Source: Leucocoprinus leucothites (taxonomy: Eukaryota > Basidiomycota > Agaricomycetes > Agaricales > Agaricaceae). Taken from it: DNA of 64,000 nucleotides. Both the position numbers and the translations under genes were made by a program. Location of the stretch: contig JAACJO010000003.1 of the NCBI GenBank assembly GCA_013368445.1, positions 2,976,001 to 3,040,000 on the forward strand, given 5' to 3'. Shown here one piece after another: positions 46,547-58,738 of this stretch; position 1 is the stretch's first letter; the number at the start of each line of letters is the position of its first letter. The notes under the pieces are model-generated. The model saw only the letters and a list, made by a program, of their open reading frames with translations. It made no database searches and had not been told where the DNA came from.

Positions 46547-46843
46547 TCAAGTCACCCGCTCTGTTTAGGAGTTCTTGATCCACGGATTGCAGTTATTGCT
46601 CTCACAACTTCATGAATGGATCTGGATGGAATATCAACCAATCAATATCTGATGACAGGCGGTGGTACTTTTTTGTACAATGAAACAATCATGAATAGTA
46701 TCCAATGGGTATCTACATCTACCAAATTTCGTTGTTCGTGATTCGGGTGCGGATTTTCCGGTCTATCGTGAGTAGTTTGGCAACAAGCACATATTTAAAC
46801 GCTGCAAATATGCAGGGTTACACACCTAACTATTCTCCCCACC

Positions 46844-47851
46844 ATGACCGCAAAACACACAGAAGCGGAAATCCAGGGAAAATTATACTTTCTCCCTTCA
46901 GATAACGACGAAAGGAAACGGTGAGCTTTCATTAATAGAGCTGTTAGCATGCCTTACTATATATAGGTTCTTTGCTTTGTGCGCTGGGTGTCGTGTATAG
47001 GCTGGTGGGACAACACAACCTTATACTTAACGGAATCGGGAGAAAGCACATCCACGCCCCAGTCGACCTCGGCTCAATCGGCGCTCTCTTGGAAATTGGA
47101 ACTGGAACTGGTATGTAGCAATTACACACCTTGCATTTGGCCATGAGGACGTAAATTACCATTAATGACAACCGACTGATCAGGTATCTGGCTGGAGGAA
47201 GTGGCAAAACAATTGCCAGGAACAGCGGAAATAATTGGCGTCGATATATCATCGAACCTGTTCCCATTGTCACCACCCTCTAATGTGTCGTTCCAACAAC
47301 AATCAGTACTCGACCTTCCAAAAGAATGGACAAACAAATTTGATTTCATCCATCAACGACTCTTGATCTTAGCACTTCGCAGCGAGCAATGGCCCGTCGC
47401 ACTCGGTGAGATCTACCGAGTTCTTAAGCCAGGGGGATGGTTCCAGCTCTACGAGATCTTTGGCTGGGAAAATTGTGGACCGGCACAGGCGAGGATGAAT
47501 GAATTACAGATCCTGATGTATGAATCAAGAGGGATATACGGGTTTTGGGGGAGTGAGGGGACACAGTGGGAGACGTTTGTGAAAGAAGCTGGGTTCACGA
47601 ATATCCAAGTCACATGGCACGGCTGGCCAATGGGAAAATGGGCTGGAGAGGAAGGCTTCCTTGGTGGAAAGTGCCATCTTGAGTATATAAAAGCTTGTAA
47701 GATGCCAATTCTCGGAGCTGGGATCGTTAGTGGTTCGGAGGTATACGACGAATTGGTTGAGGAGGTTGAAAAGGAGCTCGATAGTAGGTATGGGATGCGG
47801 AACCGATGCATCATGATATGTGGACAAAAGCCAATGATTGTTGACGAGTAG
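46844..47851 (+). CDS. Class I SAM-dependent methyltransferase (MT3)
   Basis: Three exons (46844-46920, 47001-47110, 47184-47851) give about 284 residues. Motif I is canonical (LLEIGTGTGIWLEE), followed by GVDISSNLFP, FDFIHQRLL and PGGWFQLYE. The C-terminus differs slightly (GQKPMIVDE) and a short loop is missing compared with MT1 and MT2 (GAGIVSGSE). It lies 0.3 kb downstream of MT2 in the same direction, a tandem duplication. It is the only one of the three with the full glycine-rich motif and thus perhaps the ancestral-type enzyme. No signal peptide is present. Confidence 0.87.
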
Positions 47852-48504
47852 TTACCGGTTTATTACCACTTATGCACGATGAACAACCTCTGGAGGCCGC
47901 CAATGCCATTCCAGCTCAGCTAAGTTCGAGCCTTGTTCTAGCTTTAAGTTCCATTATCTATGTTTTCAGCTGACGACTGACTATGTACACCTGGTAATGC
48001 AGTATTTTTTTTCTGAGGTTTGGGCGGCTCTCCAACTTCATGTTTGCTGAGGTATGTGTGTGTAAGTAGAAAGTCGTACCATGCTTGGAGCCATCGGACA
48101 TCGCCGAGCATTCTCTAATCTTCCACTAATGTAGCATCTGTTCCCCCAAAGACAACTATCCTCATCTTCCTTCGAGACTGCCGCTCATAGTGGGCGCCAG
48201 ATGCTGATCTTCCTACACATTCGTGCTTCCAACATCATAGAATGTGCTTTTGCTTCTCCCACTGCTTTGATTACGACTCTCTTGTGGACGAATAGTGGCA
48301 ATAAATTCTTCAAAAACAGGTGTGGTAGTCAGGTATGACTATCACAAATCAATATCTAGGGGGAATACTTACAGTCCGACATGAGTATAATGATGATATA
48401 AATCATATTCAAACTGAGAGCGGTATGAATACGGACGATCGAATCAAGTACATCTGCTGGATAACAAACAGATTCTAGCTCCTTTCTCAACGGGGCAATT
48501 TCTA
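47852..48504. other. Spacer
   Basis: No gene was seen between MT3 and the minus-strand glutaminase remnant. A poly-T tract occurs near 48005. Confidence 0.4.
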
Positions 48505-48830
48505 CTAGAAGATCCTCTTAGGGGTTGTGGCGAACTCACCCGTGAAGAGATGCGGGTGATTAAGTGTGCCAGCCCGTCGTGACCTCTTTTGTCGATACCA
48601 CAAGGCAACGAGCAGAGCTATGAATGTTGTACTAATAATATCACCGACCACACCGCCAATGATAGCAGGAATCTTCTTGGGCACGTTCAATGCTTAGAGG
48701 TTGTAAGTGGGCGAGATATGACTTGCACGTTCGGCAGAATATATTATCAATCAGCACTCATTAGCTGGCATCTTCGAGAGGCATACGCCCTCGAGTGCCA
48801 GCAAACCATGGGAAAAACCAGGTGACACTT
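48505..48830 (-). pseudogene. 3' remnant of a GtaA-like glutaminase
   Basis: On the minus strand a membrane-helix segment reads PAIIGGVVGDIISTTFIALL followed by WYRQKRSRR. It corresponds to the helix and basic stop-transfer of the intact genes (GAIVGGVIGG, then ALALWYLRRR in copy B). Upstream, at about 48790-48815, a catggtttgctggcactcg stretch matches the YGLLAL exon of copy D. The cytosolic tail is lost after about 20 residues and the catalytic domains are absent. Confidence 0.55.
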
Positions 48831-49768
48831 GAAACCGGAGTCTGAGCACCGTATATCACCAGGAAACTTGAAATAACATACCTTCCACTTTTCTCAGATA
48901 ACGTGTCAGCAGTGTATAGCGAGATGATAACGCGCTGGTATGGCCTCCTGTACTAATGCGGACAGTGCGTGTCCCTTCTCACTATGATGCTGATCCTCAC
49001 GTACCTAATTCAAGATCTTCAAAGCAAGTCCTCTATTGCAGATTGTTCACGGGTTCCTGATGAGTGTTCTGGAAGACAACATACCTGCAGGCTAACGAAC
49101 GAGTTGACCAAGGGAGTGACCAGCATTGCGGTGTTCGACGAACAGTTACGGAGGAGAGTGGCGCCGATGCGTGGTGACGGCAAGACCCTAGGATTTGATG
49201 TCACTACAACGTGCGTCTATTCTCAGTTTTTGCCCAAGCCCAGGGCAGTCAACAAGGGTACAAGTCTTTAGGACTTCAGATTTCTCTGGACTCTGTGTGT
49301 TTAGACGTTCCAAAGACAAATTGATGAGCACCCAAGATAGACTAAATTGAAGAATTTTTCCAAGAGCCCCCAGAGAACACACAAGACCTCAAGGGACCAA
49401 AATCCTCGAGTGATCAAGTCGTTTTCCCAAAGATTAGTTAAGCGACCTTTAGCACGGTGTGTCTCGACCTCGAGAACCACCGTGCCCTCCCGACTACTTA
49501 TTACAGGGGTCATGGTGCTCCCCTCACTCTTGTTTTCTCGTGCACAACCGAGGCTCTACATCCTGCTCAGCTACAGCTCAGTGTCATGTGTTGCACTAAC
49601 GACGTGACTATCGGCTTTCCTGGCGTGTTGTAGCAGATATAAGCGCCCGGATGTAGGGTAAATAGGATATCAATGAAATCAGCCGTATTCAAGAAATTGA
49701 CTTCTTAAGGCATGTAGATGTGTTGTATGAGATCAATAATAATAACAATAATAATAGAGCTAATCAGA
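48831..49768. other. Spacer
   Basis: No supported gene. Frames at 48969-49271 and 49347-49607 have no recognisable features. An AAT/ATA microsatellite-like tract lies near 49735-49755, close to the end of copy D. Confidence 0.4.
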
Positions 49769-52700
49769 TCAAGTGTACCGAGGAGGAAGGTCCGTGAGAT
49801 GACGCATCGACTCCAGTTCTCGCCTTAGCTCCGCAACCTCAACTCGCAGGTCGTCCGCCCCCGATGTAGAGGTATTATTTGTGTTTGTAAGGTCCGAAAT
49901 GGCGGAGGTACTCGGTTCCGAATGATGAACCGGTAAACCAGAGTTTTCTCTCCTTTTTCCGGTTATAGGTGGAATATAACGTAGAGGCGCCAACGAAGAG
50001 GAGTTTGACGTGTGCGTTGATGATTTTTCTTGCATTCGGGGTGGAGCACCTCCCCTGGATACCGCGTTGGGTGTGGAAGCAAGGGTAGGGGCGAATGGGT
50101 GCGGACGAGTGTAATGTTGCTCCCTAAACGCCTTGGCTTCTTGTGCCTTTCTGCGTCTGCGGTAGAAGGCAAGGCCGAAAACGATGAGAATGATGCCAGC
50201 TACACCTCCAAGTACACCACCAACGATGGAACTAGTTTTGTTCGCTTTGCTAGTACTTGGAATTGACGCAGTGCTCGGGCTGGTTTTGATATCTATATTT
50301 GGAAGACTGGCGGCCCCCATCAGAAAAGCGGTTCACGACCTATAAAGCACTTCGAGGACTCACCCAAGTGCCAACAAACCATATGCCGCACCAAAGATGG
50401 GGCTGAAAGTGATTTTAGGTATTCCGGTGTTGCAAGTCGGCTAGAAAAACATACCTTGCGTTGTTACCGGATATTGCGCCACCGGTGGAGGTGGAGTATG
50501 TCATCGGCAGTGTAAACGGGTTGGAGCCTCCGGAGGCCCGCTGGTGTACTTGGTGGATTAATTGGGTCCGAGCGGCCTTCAAACTATCGGGAACAGTTGC
50601 TGCAGTCAAAAGTGTCCAGTCTTCGAGTGGAGATCAGCAAATTAGTATTTCAGAGAGACTTATCAAGCCAGACTGACGAGGGTATGTGATATTCTGCACA
50701 GCGCTATCTAGACTAAACCCGGACAATGCACCTATTCATATGGACGTTTCGTGATCAGCTCGATCAAGCAAACCATCAAAGCTAGATACTCACCATTCTG
50801 TTGCATATAGAACTGCCCTTGGCGCGATAATATCTGAAGAGGGGAGTTGTGCGCTTCGTCCCCTCGTGACAGAAAACAGAACTTACGTCACTACTAATCA
50901 AACCAGTATCTAGCCAAACTGCTGGGAATAGATTATACATGAGCCCCCAGGAGTTCGGGTCATCGAAGAAATATTTGATGTGGGTCTCTGTGACGGCTTG
51001 CTGTGTCCAATTTTGAGCCAGCCTCGTGGCATTGTCCTGGAGTAATTGGTTCTAAGTTTACATCCGCGCGTACCGGGGGACAAATAACTCACCATAAACG
51101 AAGTGTTTGTCGAACCAACTGCTTCGTTGATTTTCGCCATCGAATAAACTCCAAGTATGCTTTTGAGTGCCAAGTTGGTCACCTTGTTACCAGAGAAGCC
51201 GTCTGCAGTGAGGGAATCTGAGGGAGGATTCATAGCATTGGTAATGAGAAAGTCCGCCCAGCGTTGTAGGGTAGAGTACTAGATACGCGTTAGAATCATT
51301 GCAAAATGCTGAACTATCCATCTACTCACGTAACGAGTAATTAGGGATCCATCTCCCGATTTGACCGCATGGGCATAGGCCATGATCAGCATACTCCCAC
51401 TATCTAGCACCGATTCAACACCATATACGAAGGTCATGAATCGTTGGGATACCTACTCTCGACAGCAAGGGTATGCGTATTGCTGGTGTTGGTTAAAACG
51501 GTAGGATACGTGCTCCCTTTGGATGATGTTAGTCACTTGGGAGACATAAAAGAATACTTCTAGCCCACCTAGGTCCGGAGCTGCGTAGGGGGAAGACGTC
51601 TGAAACTCAAAAAGCGGTTCAAGTAGATCCCGAACGAATGTAGAATTGAAGTAAAGGAGTGAAGGTAGGGCGCCGTAGAGGACATCAACAGGGTTCGTGC
51701 GTCTGGTTTTTGATATACAGATGGGTAAATAACAGTTACATGTAAACAGGTGAACACTTACTTCGAGACTCCCATATCTTTCATGAATATTCTGACAACT
51801 GATGAGTCCAAACCTCCATCCCCAGTTTTCGCTAGAGTGATATCCATGGAAGCAAAGATCTGTCTTGTCACAATGGACAAGATGTCGGCGTATTCAGCCG
51901 ATGTCTGGCTTGCTGCAGAGGTAACATTGTTATCTAGAGTCAGGCTTCTATCGCGAGCATCTTTGAAGTCGCTGAGGAATGCGGAGATCTTGAAAAGTAG
52001 TCGTTAACTCGAGTTTTCGTAGTGGCGACGACATATTGACGCACCATAGAGCTGATATCAGAATATACGGACCAGTAGAATCCCGTTTGATCTCGAGGGA
52101 GGCCTGGATATCTGAGCAAAGGATTGCGGACGAGTCCAATCGCCCAAACAATTGGTTCTGGCTGCGAACCGGGAGATAATGTACCAAGGTCAACCGCATA
52201 TGAGAATACCGGCCAGTTAGCGCTATTTATTTCCGAGTTAAAGAATATTCGTCGCGTGAGGTACCAACTCACGCATTAATCGCCCGGAAGTTTGGGTCCT
52301 TGCTGTTATCCATCCCCCCATTCTGTACGAACATGTCACGAGACACAGTAGCACTTCCCGTCCGCCAAGTAAAGCCCGAACGCTGTTCATAAAGCATTAA
52401 TACAAAAGCGACCGAAAGAAGAAGAGAGCCATAACTGTACCTTTGGTGTTGCGTAATACACATTCATATCCTCAGCAAAGTCGTTATTGTCCTCGAGCGG
52501 CTCTGGCGTCTGTCGAGTAACGTGATGATAAATCATAGTGTCCGCTTCAACCGTGTCCCATTTTACGGGGGTTGTGATATCCCTTGCAGCCCATTCTTGA
52601 TGCAAAGTTAGGTTGGTCCGTACCGAAGAGTATGAATTACGAACCGGCGGTGATATCAGAGTATACTTGAACGGAATGTGGTGAGGAGTCATTGGTAGAG

Positions 52701-53207
52701 AAACCATCGATGTACATATAGGAAAACGGCATCGATTGGCGGACATAGTCATTGGGCTATCAACCGATTAGCAAATCAGGACAGTCAGCGAGCAGACTTA
52801 ATCATACCTCAATAGGACTGAAGAAAGTCACATTGAATTGGATAGGACCAGCTTCGATCCTGACGACAGTTTTCGTTGGCGTAATAGAGCTCATAACTGT
52901 CTTCGTTGCATTGTATCCCATCCCCAACCATTGGTAGGCCTGAGTATCGACTCGAACGAACCCAACCCATCCCAGAATCTATCGGAATCAGTGTTTGAAC
53001 ACCAGAGAACCGTGCAAAGGGGCTGACTTTGTCGCTTTTGAAGAACTGAGGCCACAGATTTGCTGGAGCGACAGGGTTGTTCTGGTACCAAGCATTCAGA
53101 TATGGTGTCTTCACAGCGAGTGGGATGAACGGTATCTGCAGTGCCGTTTGGGCTCGAGCTAGCAGTCCGGAGAACACGGCGACGTAGAGGACGAAGGAAA
53201 AGACCAT
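49769..53207 (-). CDS. GtaA-like glutaminase, membrane-anchored form (copy D)
   Basis: Intact family member of about 800 residues in many short exons. A signal peptide (MVFSFVLYVAVFSGLLARAQ) is followed by FIPLAVKTPYLNAWYQNN and LGWVGFVRVDTQAYQWLG (DUF5127-like N-terminal domain). Next come RDQTGFYWSVYSD, DILSIVTRQIFASMDITL and RRTNPVDVLYGALPSLLYFN, then SGSMLIMAYAHAVKSGDGSL and NSWGLMYNLFPAVWLDTGLI of the DUF4965/DUF1793 catalytic part. The last exon has a glycine-rich membrane helix (IVGGVLGGVAGIILIVFGLA), RRRRK stop-transfer, a Ser/Thr-rich cytosolic stretch, the helix VEVAELRRELESM and the ending LPPRYT. The enzyme should act outside the cell while anchored in the membrane. Substrate (glutamine) is inferred from characterised Aspergillus GtaA relatives. 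It is divergent from copy E. Confidence 0.88.
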
Positions 53208-54483
53208 CGCTAGACGACATATCCAGGGTGATCCCGCGACATGTTATCCATGAGTTTTGGTTTGAGTTTGGCTCGTGACATCGTGTGTGGCCCGGAGGTT
53301 CAAGCAGGCCCCACGCAAAGTTTCATCAACATCAGAACATTGTCCCTGAGGGTTGCTGCGACGAGTGTTGATGAAGTTGACGAATACAGTAAGCTTGGCT
53401 TCGCACAGCCCCAGCCCGTCCACATGGACGAATATATTGATAATTAAGCGTGCAACCGGCAATCTAAGTTTTGTAACTCCCTTCTTATCAGCTCGTATCA
53501 GTCGTTCGGGTTCATGGCCTGCCCTGGCGCTGGAAGTAGGTACTGGCCACTGTGGCGAAGGTGACGAGTTCGAGGGGCCTAGGTGCCACGAATAATATGC
53601 GAGAAACTACACATGACATTCGAGAGCGGAATACAAGTACGAGAGCACCAATGCGATGACGATGGTGGTGCAGACGGAAAGGTTTATCGTACTAAAAATA
53701 AAGCTAGAAATGATGGATTCGGCGCTTCCCTCGCCAAGCCACCAATCCATTCCCACACCACCAAGCAACCAACTTCCCTTACGACGGGCAATCTTAGTGA
53801 GTAGCATCATGAGGACCGAGAGTCCGCACCACCCTCGATCATGGTGTCCAAAACCTACGAAGACAGGACACAGCATCCTGAATCGGCGTAAGCCAGGGGG
53901 CGTATTTGTTGGAGCCGAAGGCATAGAAGCTCTATAAACCGGTATTAATCAAGTCCCGGCGGCCTGAATTACTAAGAACACCCTACCGCTCCATTAATTA
54001 CAATCCACATACAATATAGCCTCAAAAACAGACCTCGTTGGAGTTGATGAGTTGATGAAGCTATTCTTTGCAGGGAGTGGTGAATGTTCAGCGAGCTGTG
54101 GAGGCTAAGATACAAAGAGACGCGTATCTATAGCACGAGGGTTAACTCGGATGGGCATTGGGCAAAGCACCACGGGTTGCTCTTGCCAGGAATTGATCCT
54201 CCCTCAAAATCATGTCGCTCGCTCGCACTCCTCCCGATTACTGGGGGTAGGCTCATCATACCAGGATATCATTTTTAACAGTTTGATTGGAGTCGAATAT
54301 CGACACTATGGAAAACCGATGCTTCTGACTCCACACTAAGTTTTCTTCGCGAAACATTAGGAGAGCGCATAACTTCCTGCAAAGTCACATCTGGGTGCTG
54401 TATGTGTCATGATCCAAATAAACTTTTCATGGAAAACTTAAAAACGTTCACAGAGATTGCGGTAGCAAAGACCCCTTCTAGAA
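53208..54483. promoter_or_regulatory. Divergent intergenic region between glutaminase copies D and E
   Basis: The 1.3 kb interval holds both promoters. Short frames on both strands (for example 53583-53937) show no family resemblance. No TATA box could be assigned confidently. Confidence 0.4.
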
Positions 54484-57400
54484 ATGGCTTTCTTCCTCAT
54501 CCATGCCATCCTCCTCTATGCAATCCTGGCCGATTCCCAATCAACGCAGCGTATTCCCTTCATCCCACTCGCAGCAAAGAATCCGTATCTGAACGCGTGG
54601 TTTCACAATAACAATAGTGCCCCCGCGATGGATTGGCCCGTGTTTTTTACCGGCGCGAAGGTCAGCACCTTCAGGAATTTTACTCATTGTATTAAACTGG
54701 CACTGTTTCGTAGGTGTTGGGATGGGCTGGATTCGTTCGAGTTGATGGTCAAGCCTATCAGTGGCTGGGAAAGGGATACAACCCAAGCAAAACAGTGATG
54801 AACACAATCACCCCAACGAAGACTATATTTCGCATTGAAGCCGGCCCTATACAGTTTAATGCCACATTTTTTACCCCAATCGAAGTACGTCAAGAATAGT
54901 TAAAATAAATCCCCATTCTTTCTTTCTGACAAATGAGTAGCCGAATGACTACGTTCGCCAATCGATCCCATTTTCCTACCTATACGTTGACGGTTTCTCT
55001 TTCAACGATACTGCATCGCGTAGTGTGCAGTTTTATTCTGATACTTCCGCTGGTATGTCGTTTCAACCTTCATAGGAATTATCTCAACCAGATATGCAGA
55101 GTGGGTATCATGGGATATTGCGGAGGGGATCGAATGGTATACAGTTGAAGATGAAACAACCACTTACCACTATACTACCCGCCAAACTCGGATACCAATG
55201 GAAGACGATCACGACTTTGCTGATGACTCCACGCTCTACTATGCGACAAAAAAGGTACAAGCTCTGGTTTCAAGACTTTGAACCTTTGAATCTGATGTCA
55301 TGACAGCGTTCAGGGTCCGCATGGCAAACAGGGAACTCAGGAGCGTTGCGCTCATTATTTATCGAGAGTGGAACCTTAGACAATGCCAGAGACACAGACT
55401 TCCGACAGATTAATGCGTAAGATTTGAAGCTAGAATGTTCACTTGAGCGATTATTTTCTAACATTGGGTCCCTACTGATAGGGAAGGCTTTCCAGGGTTT
55501 TCTCATTCCGTTGACCTTGGCACGATATCATCCACTGCACAACCAGACCCTGTTGTTTGGGCGATTGGCCTTGTTCGCAACCCTCTAATCAGGTATACGA
55601 GCCTATCCAGAGATCAAACCGGTTATTACTGGTCCGTTCATCCAAATATTAGCTCCGTGGTGCGTGACTATTATTTGCCGTACATTGGTCCCGACTTAAA
55701 CCCATCTGATTTAGATCACTGCATTTCTGAATGACTTTGAGGATGTTCGTAGCAGAAGTGTAGCTCTCGATGCCATGATAATGTCCGCTGCAACTGAGGT
55801 ATCATCTGAGTATGCAGATGTTTTGTCGTTGTTGACAAGACAAATTTTCGCTTCACTTGATATCACGTTGGAGAAAACGGAGGGAGGAAATATAGATCCC
55901 TCGGCTACCAAAATATTCATGAAGGATATGGGAGTTTCAAAGTGAGTCCGTGCCCGTTTCTGGATGCAACGACTTGACCAGATCCAGGCGCACGAATCCT
56001 GTTGATGTCATGTACGGTGCTTTCCCGGCATTTGTTTACTTCAATACAACGATTGCTCGAGACCTTCTTTTGCCGTATTTCGAGCTACAAGAAAATTCAC
56101 CCTACGCTGCTCCTGATATAGGCAAGGATTCCGGTGCCTGCTCGTGCTCTATCACTGACATCACACAAGGAACTAAATACCCCACCATTAGCGATCCAAC
56201 TGACCCAGACACACTTGCTATTGACAGTACGTGATCCGCAAATGTAACCTTATACGACAGATTTATTCATTGAAGGATAGACACCGGAAGCATGTTAATC
56301 ATGGCGTATGCACACGCAGTCAAGTCAGGAGATGGATCGCTCGTATCCCGTTATGTGTGTATCTTCAATGGATCACTGAACCTGCACAACTCAATGTCAC
56401 CGCTAGTATTCAACCTTGCAGAGATGGGCAGACTTCCTGGTTTCCACAACACTCAATCCTCTCCCCGGTTCTCGGACCATAGATGATTTTCGGGGCCCCG
56501 GGAAGGCTAATCTGGTGATCAAAGGAATTTTGGCCATTTTCTCGATGGCAAAGATGAATGAGGCCACGGGGTCGTCGAATACCACATATATGGTGAGTAC
56601 GTCATGACTGCGATTGATAATGGCTATACTCAGCTCTCACTGGAGGACCATGCCATCGCACTATACCAGAACTGGACGCAGCAGGCTGTGACAGAAACTC
56701 ACATCAAGTACATCTATGATGTACCGGAGTCGTGGGGCCTGATGTACAATCTGTTCCCCGATATATGGCTGAATATGAACATGATTAGCAACGACGTAAG
56801 TAGACAGCTTTTTGAGGAAAGATCCAAGCAACCCTGGATTTGAGCTACTTTGATAGACCTTGACCCATCAAGCGGATTTCTACAAAAACCAGACTGGTAA
56901 GTATCTAGTCCACCATACATGTAATCACCGAAATCATCCGCACACATTTTTTACGCAGGAGAACAAAGTGCTCTGGGTGTACAGAATTTCCATAATGATA
57001 CTGTATTCCCTCGTAAGCTGAACTAATAGGGTTTTGATGTTCTCGATACCTGATTTCTAGTTGTAGACTGGACTCTCTTAACCGCAGCAACCATCCCTGA
57101 TAACATGTCTGACATTCGAGATCAATTCATCAGCTCGATTCACCAACGCGTATTCAACGGATCTGAATATTTCTCCCTGCCAATTAAATATAAGTCCTCG
57201 ACTGGCGAAGGTATCGGAGGTGGCGCTAGTGGGAGGTGCGTGCCGTTTAGTATCCTGACACATACAAAATACTAATGTGAACTCTAGTGCTATGTTTGGA
57301 ACTGCATACGGTTTATTGGCTCGAAGGTATGTGCCTCCCCTCGATATGCCCGTCTTTATGACAAAGAATTTCAGTCAACCAAACGTGGACTTCGTTGTTC

Positions 57401-57831
57401 ACCCATATTCACCCCCTAGACCCGCTAGAAATATTGGTACCACTGCAGGGGGAGTGATAGGTGGTGTAGTTGGGGTCGCCTTGATAGCCCTCGGCCTTTA
57501 TTTCTGTAACCGACGCCGAAGAGCCACACAAGAAAAGGGGTGGCGGAGATACATCCAGCCACATCCTTTCGCTCGTGTTCACAGTTCTCCCGCTGAGGCT
57601 GAGCTAGTCCGATTGTCACGTCCAGATTCACCGGTTCTAGCTAAGCGAAGACTGGCTTCAGGCCATGGAAACAATTTCCCAATACGTGGGGTCTCCCCAG
57701 CATCCTACTCTATGAGTGAAAACAGCAGCTCTGACGCCAGGCCTGAGGAAATTCGAGCTGAAATCTCGCAGCTGAGGAGAGAGCTAGAATCTGTGCGCGA
57801 CAGAGCTGATTTACCTCCCGCATACACTTGA
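54484..57831 (+). CDS. GtaA-like glutaminase, membrane-anchored form (copy E)
   Basis: Intact family member and the closest whole relative of copy C. Signal peptide MAFFLIHAILLYAILADSQS is followed by FIPLAAKNPYLNAW and GWAGFVRVDGQAYQWLGKGY. TPTKTIFRIEAGPIQFN leads through exons with GIEWYTVEDET, RDQTGYYWSVHPN, RRTNPVDV-like RTNPVDVMYGAFPAFVYFN, SGSMLIMAYAHAVKSGDG-like and SWGLMYNLFPDIWLN. The C-terminal exon begins after an intron at about 57330-57373. It holds the membrane helix (TTAGGVIGGVVGVALIALGL), RRRR, IRAEISQLRRELESV and the ending LPPAYT. All exons checked are open and splice sites follow GT..AG, including the acceptor that is mutated in copy C. It is predicted to be surface-anchored with the catalytic part outside. 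Confidence 0.88.
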
Positions 57832-58254
57832 TGTAGTTTTCTACTCTTGTTGCTGTGTTACCACCGACTTTACCAGTGTATATTAAATTTAATCGGTTTA
57901 TATGTTTGGCTCCTAGGCCAATCCGCGTATCTAATATAAAATGCCCTAGTACGGAGACGGCATGATTGAACCCAGAATATATATTTTCCCATAGAGTACT
58001 TGATATCCAGTGGGATAATCCGCTCTTCTAGTCCTCAGGGGTCAATTCTTGACGGTCCTAATCGCGACTCGCCTCAAGCTTAGTAAGAGAAAACCCGGAT
58101 CTCGTAGGCCCGGGCGGCCGAGGGATGCTATGACATTGTCTACGCAACCAACAGAGGTAAGTAAGAAAGCTGATGTCATATAGTCGAGCGTTCTCAATCG
58201 TCACCACGATCATAGCCAGGGGCATAACCGGATCCCTCTCCAGAATCGTCACCG
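57832..58254. other. Spacer
   Basis: 3' flank of glutaminase copy E. No gene recognised. It may include more weakly conserved debris of the NACHT-gene duplicate that becomes clear at 58255. Confidence 0.4.
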
Positions 58255-58425
58255 CGACAAGACACAAAACGTCATGATCAGTAATTCTCAATTTATTGAT
58301 TTTTTCCCTTGACTCTGGTGAGCTTCACAGTGCCGTCGAGCTCAAGCGTTAATCTCACGCATGATTAGGAATGGGTCTCGAACGACTCCTCAAGCACTCA
58401 ATGCCGAGCGCATGGAATGCACCAA
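58255..58425 (+). pseudogene. Short duplicated scrap of the NACHT gene
   Basis: The stretch from acaagacacaaaacgtc to about 58425 matches 61845-62000 of the NACHT gene. That region contains the end of exon 1 (TISNSQFIDV), intron 1 with its gtgagct donor, and the start of exon 2 (GLKRLLKHSMP). The copy has small changes and no continuation into the NACHT domain. It is a non-functional fragment of a related gene or a partial duplication. Confidence 0.65.
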
Positions 58426-58738
58426 GCAGTAATCAAGATACTAGATGAGACCGGCCTTAAACTCCGTTGTGTGAGTGTTATTGATACTTTCGAAAGTAGT
58501 AATACTACCTGCGGGCTCCTCACCACCTGTGGGTACCCTAAGGGATCATTGCTCGACAGGGGTAAGATTATACAGGGAGCAATGGGTAATAGTACAACTA
58601 TCAAGTTCGCGAGCTGCGGGATGAAACCGATATCCCTCTTAATACTCGGTTAAATACAAAAATAATACAATACTACTTGAATACATACTCAACAAGGAAT
58701 ACGAGTTATTAGAGTCTACTGTACACATTTACCATATG
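58426..58738. other. Spacer
   Basis: Region after the NACHT scrap and 3' flank of the F-box-like gene. No supported gene. Confidence 0.4.
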
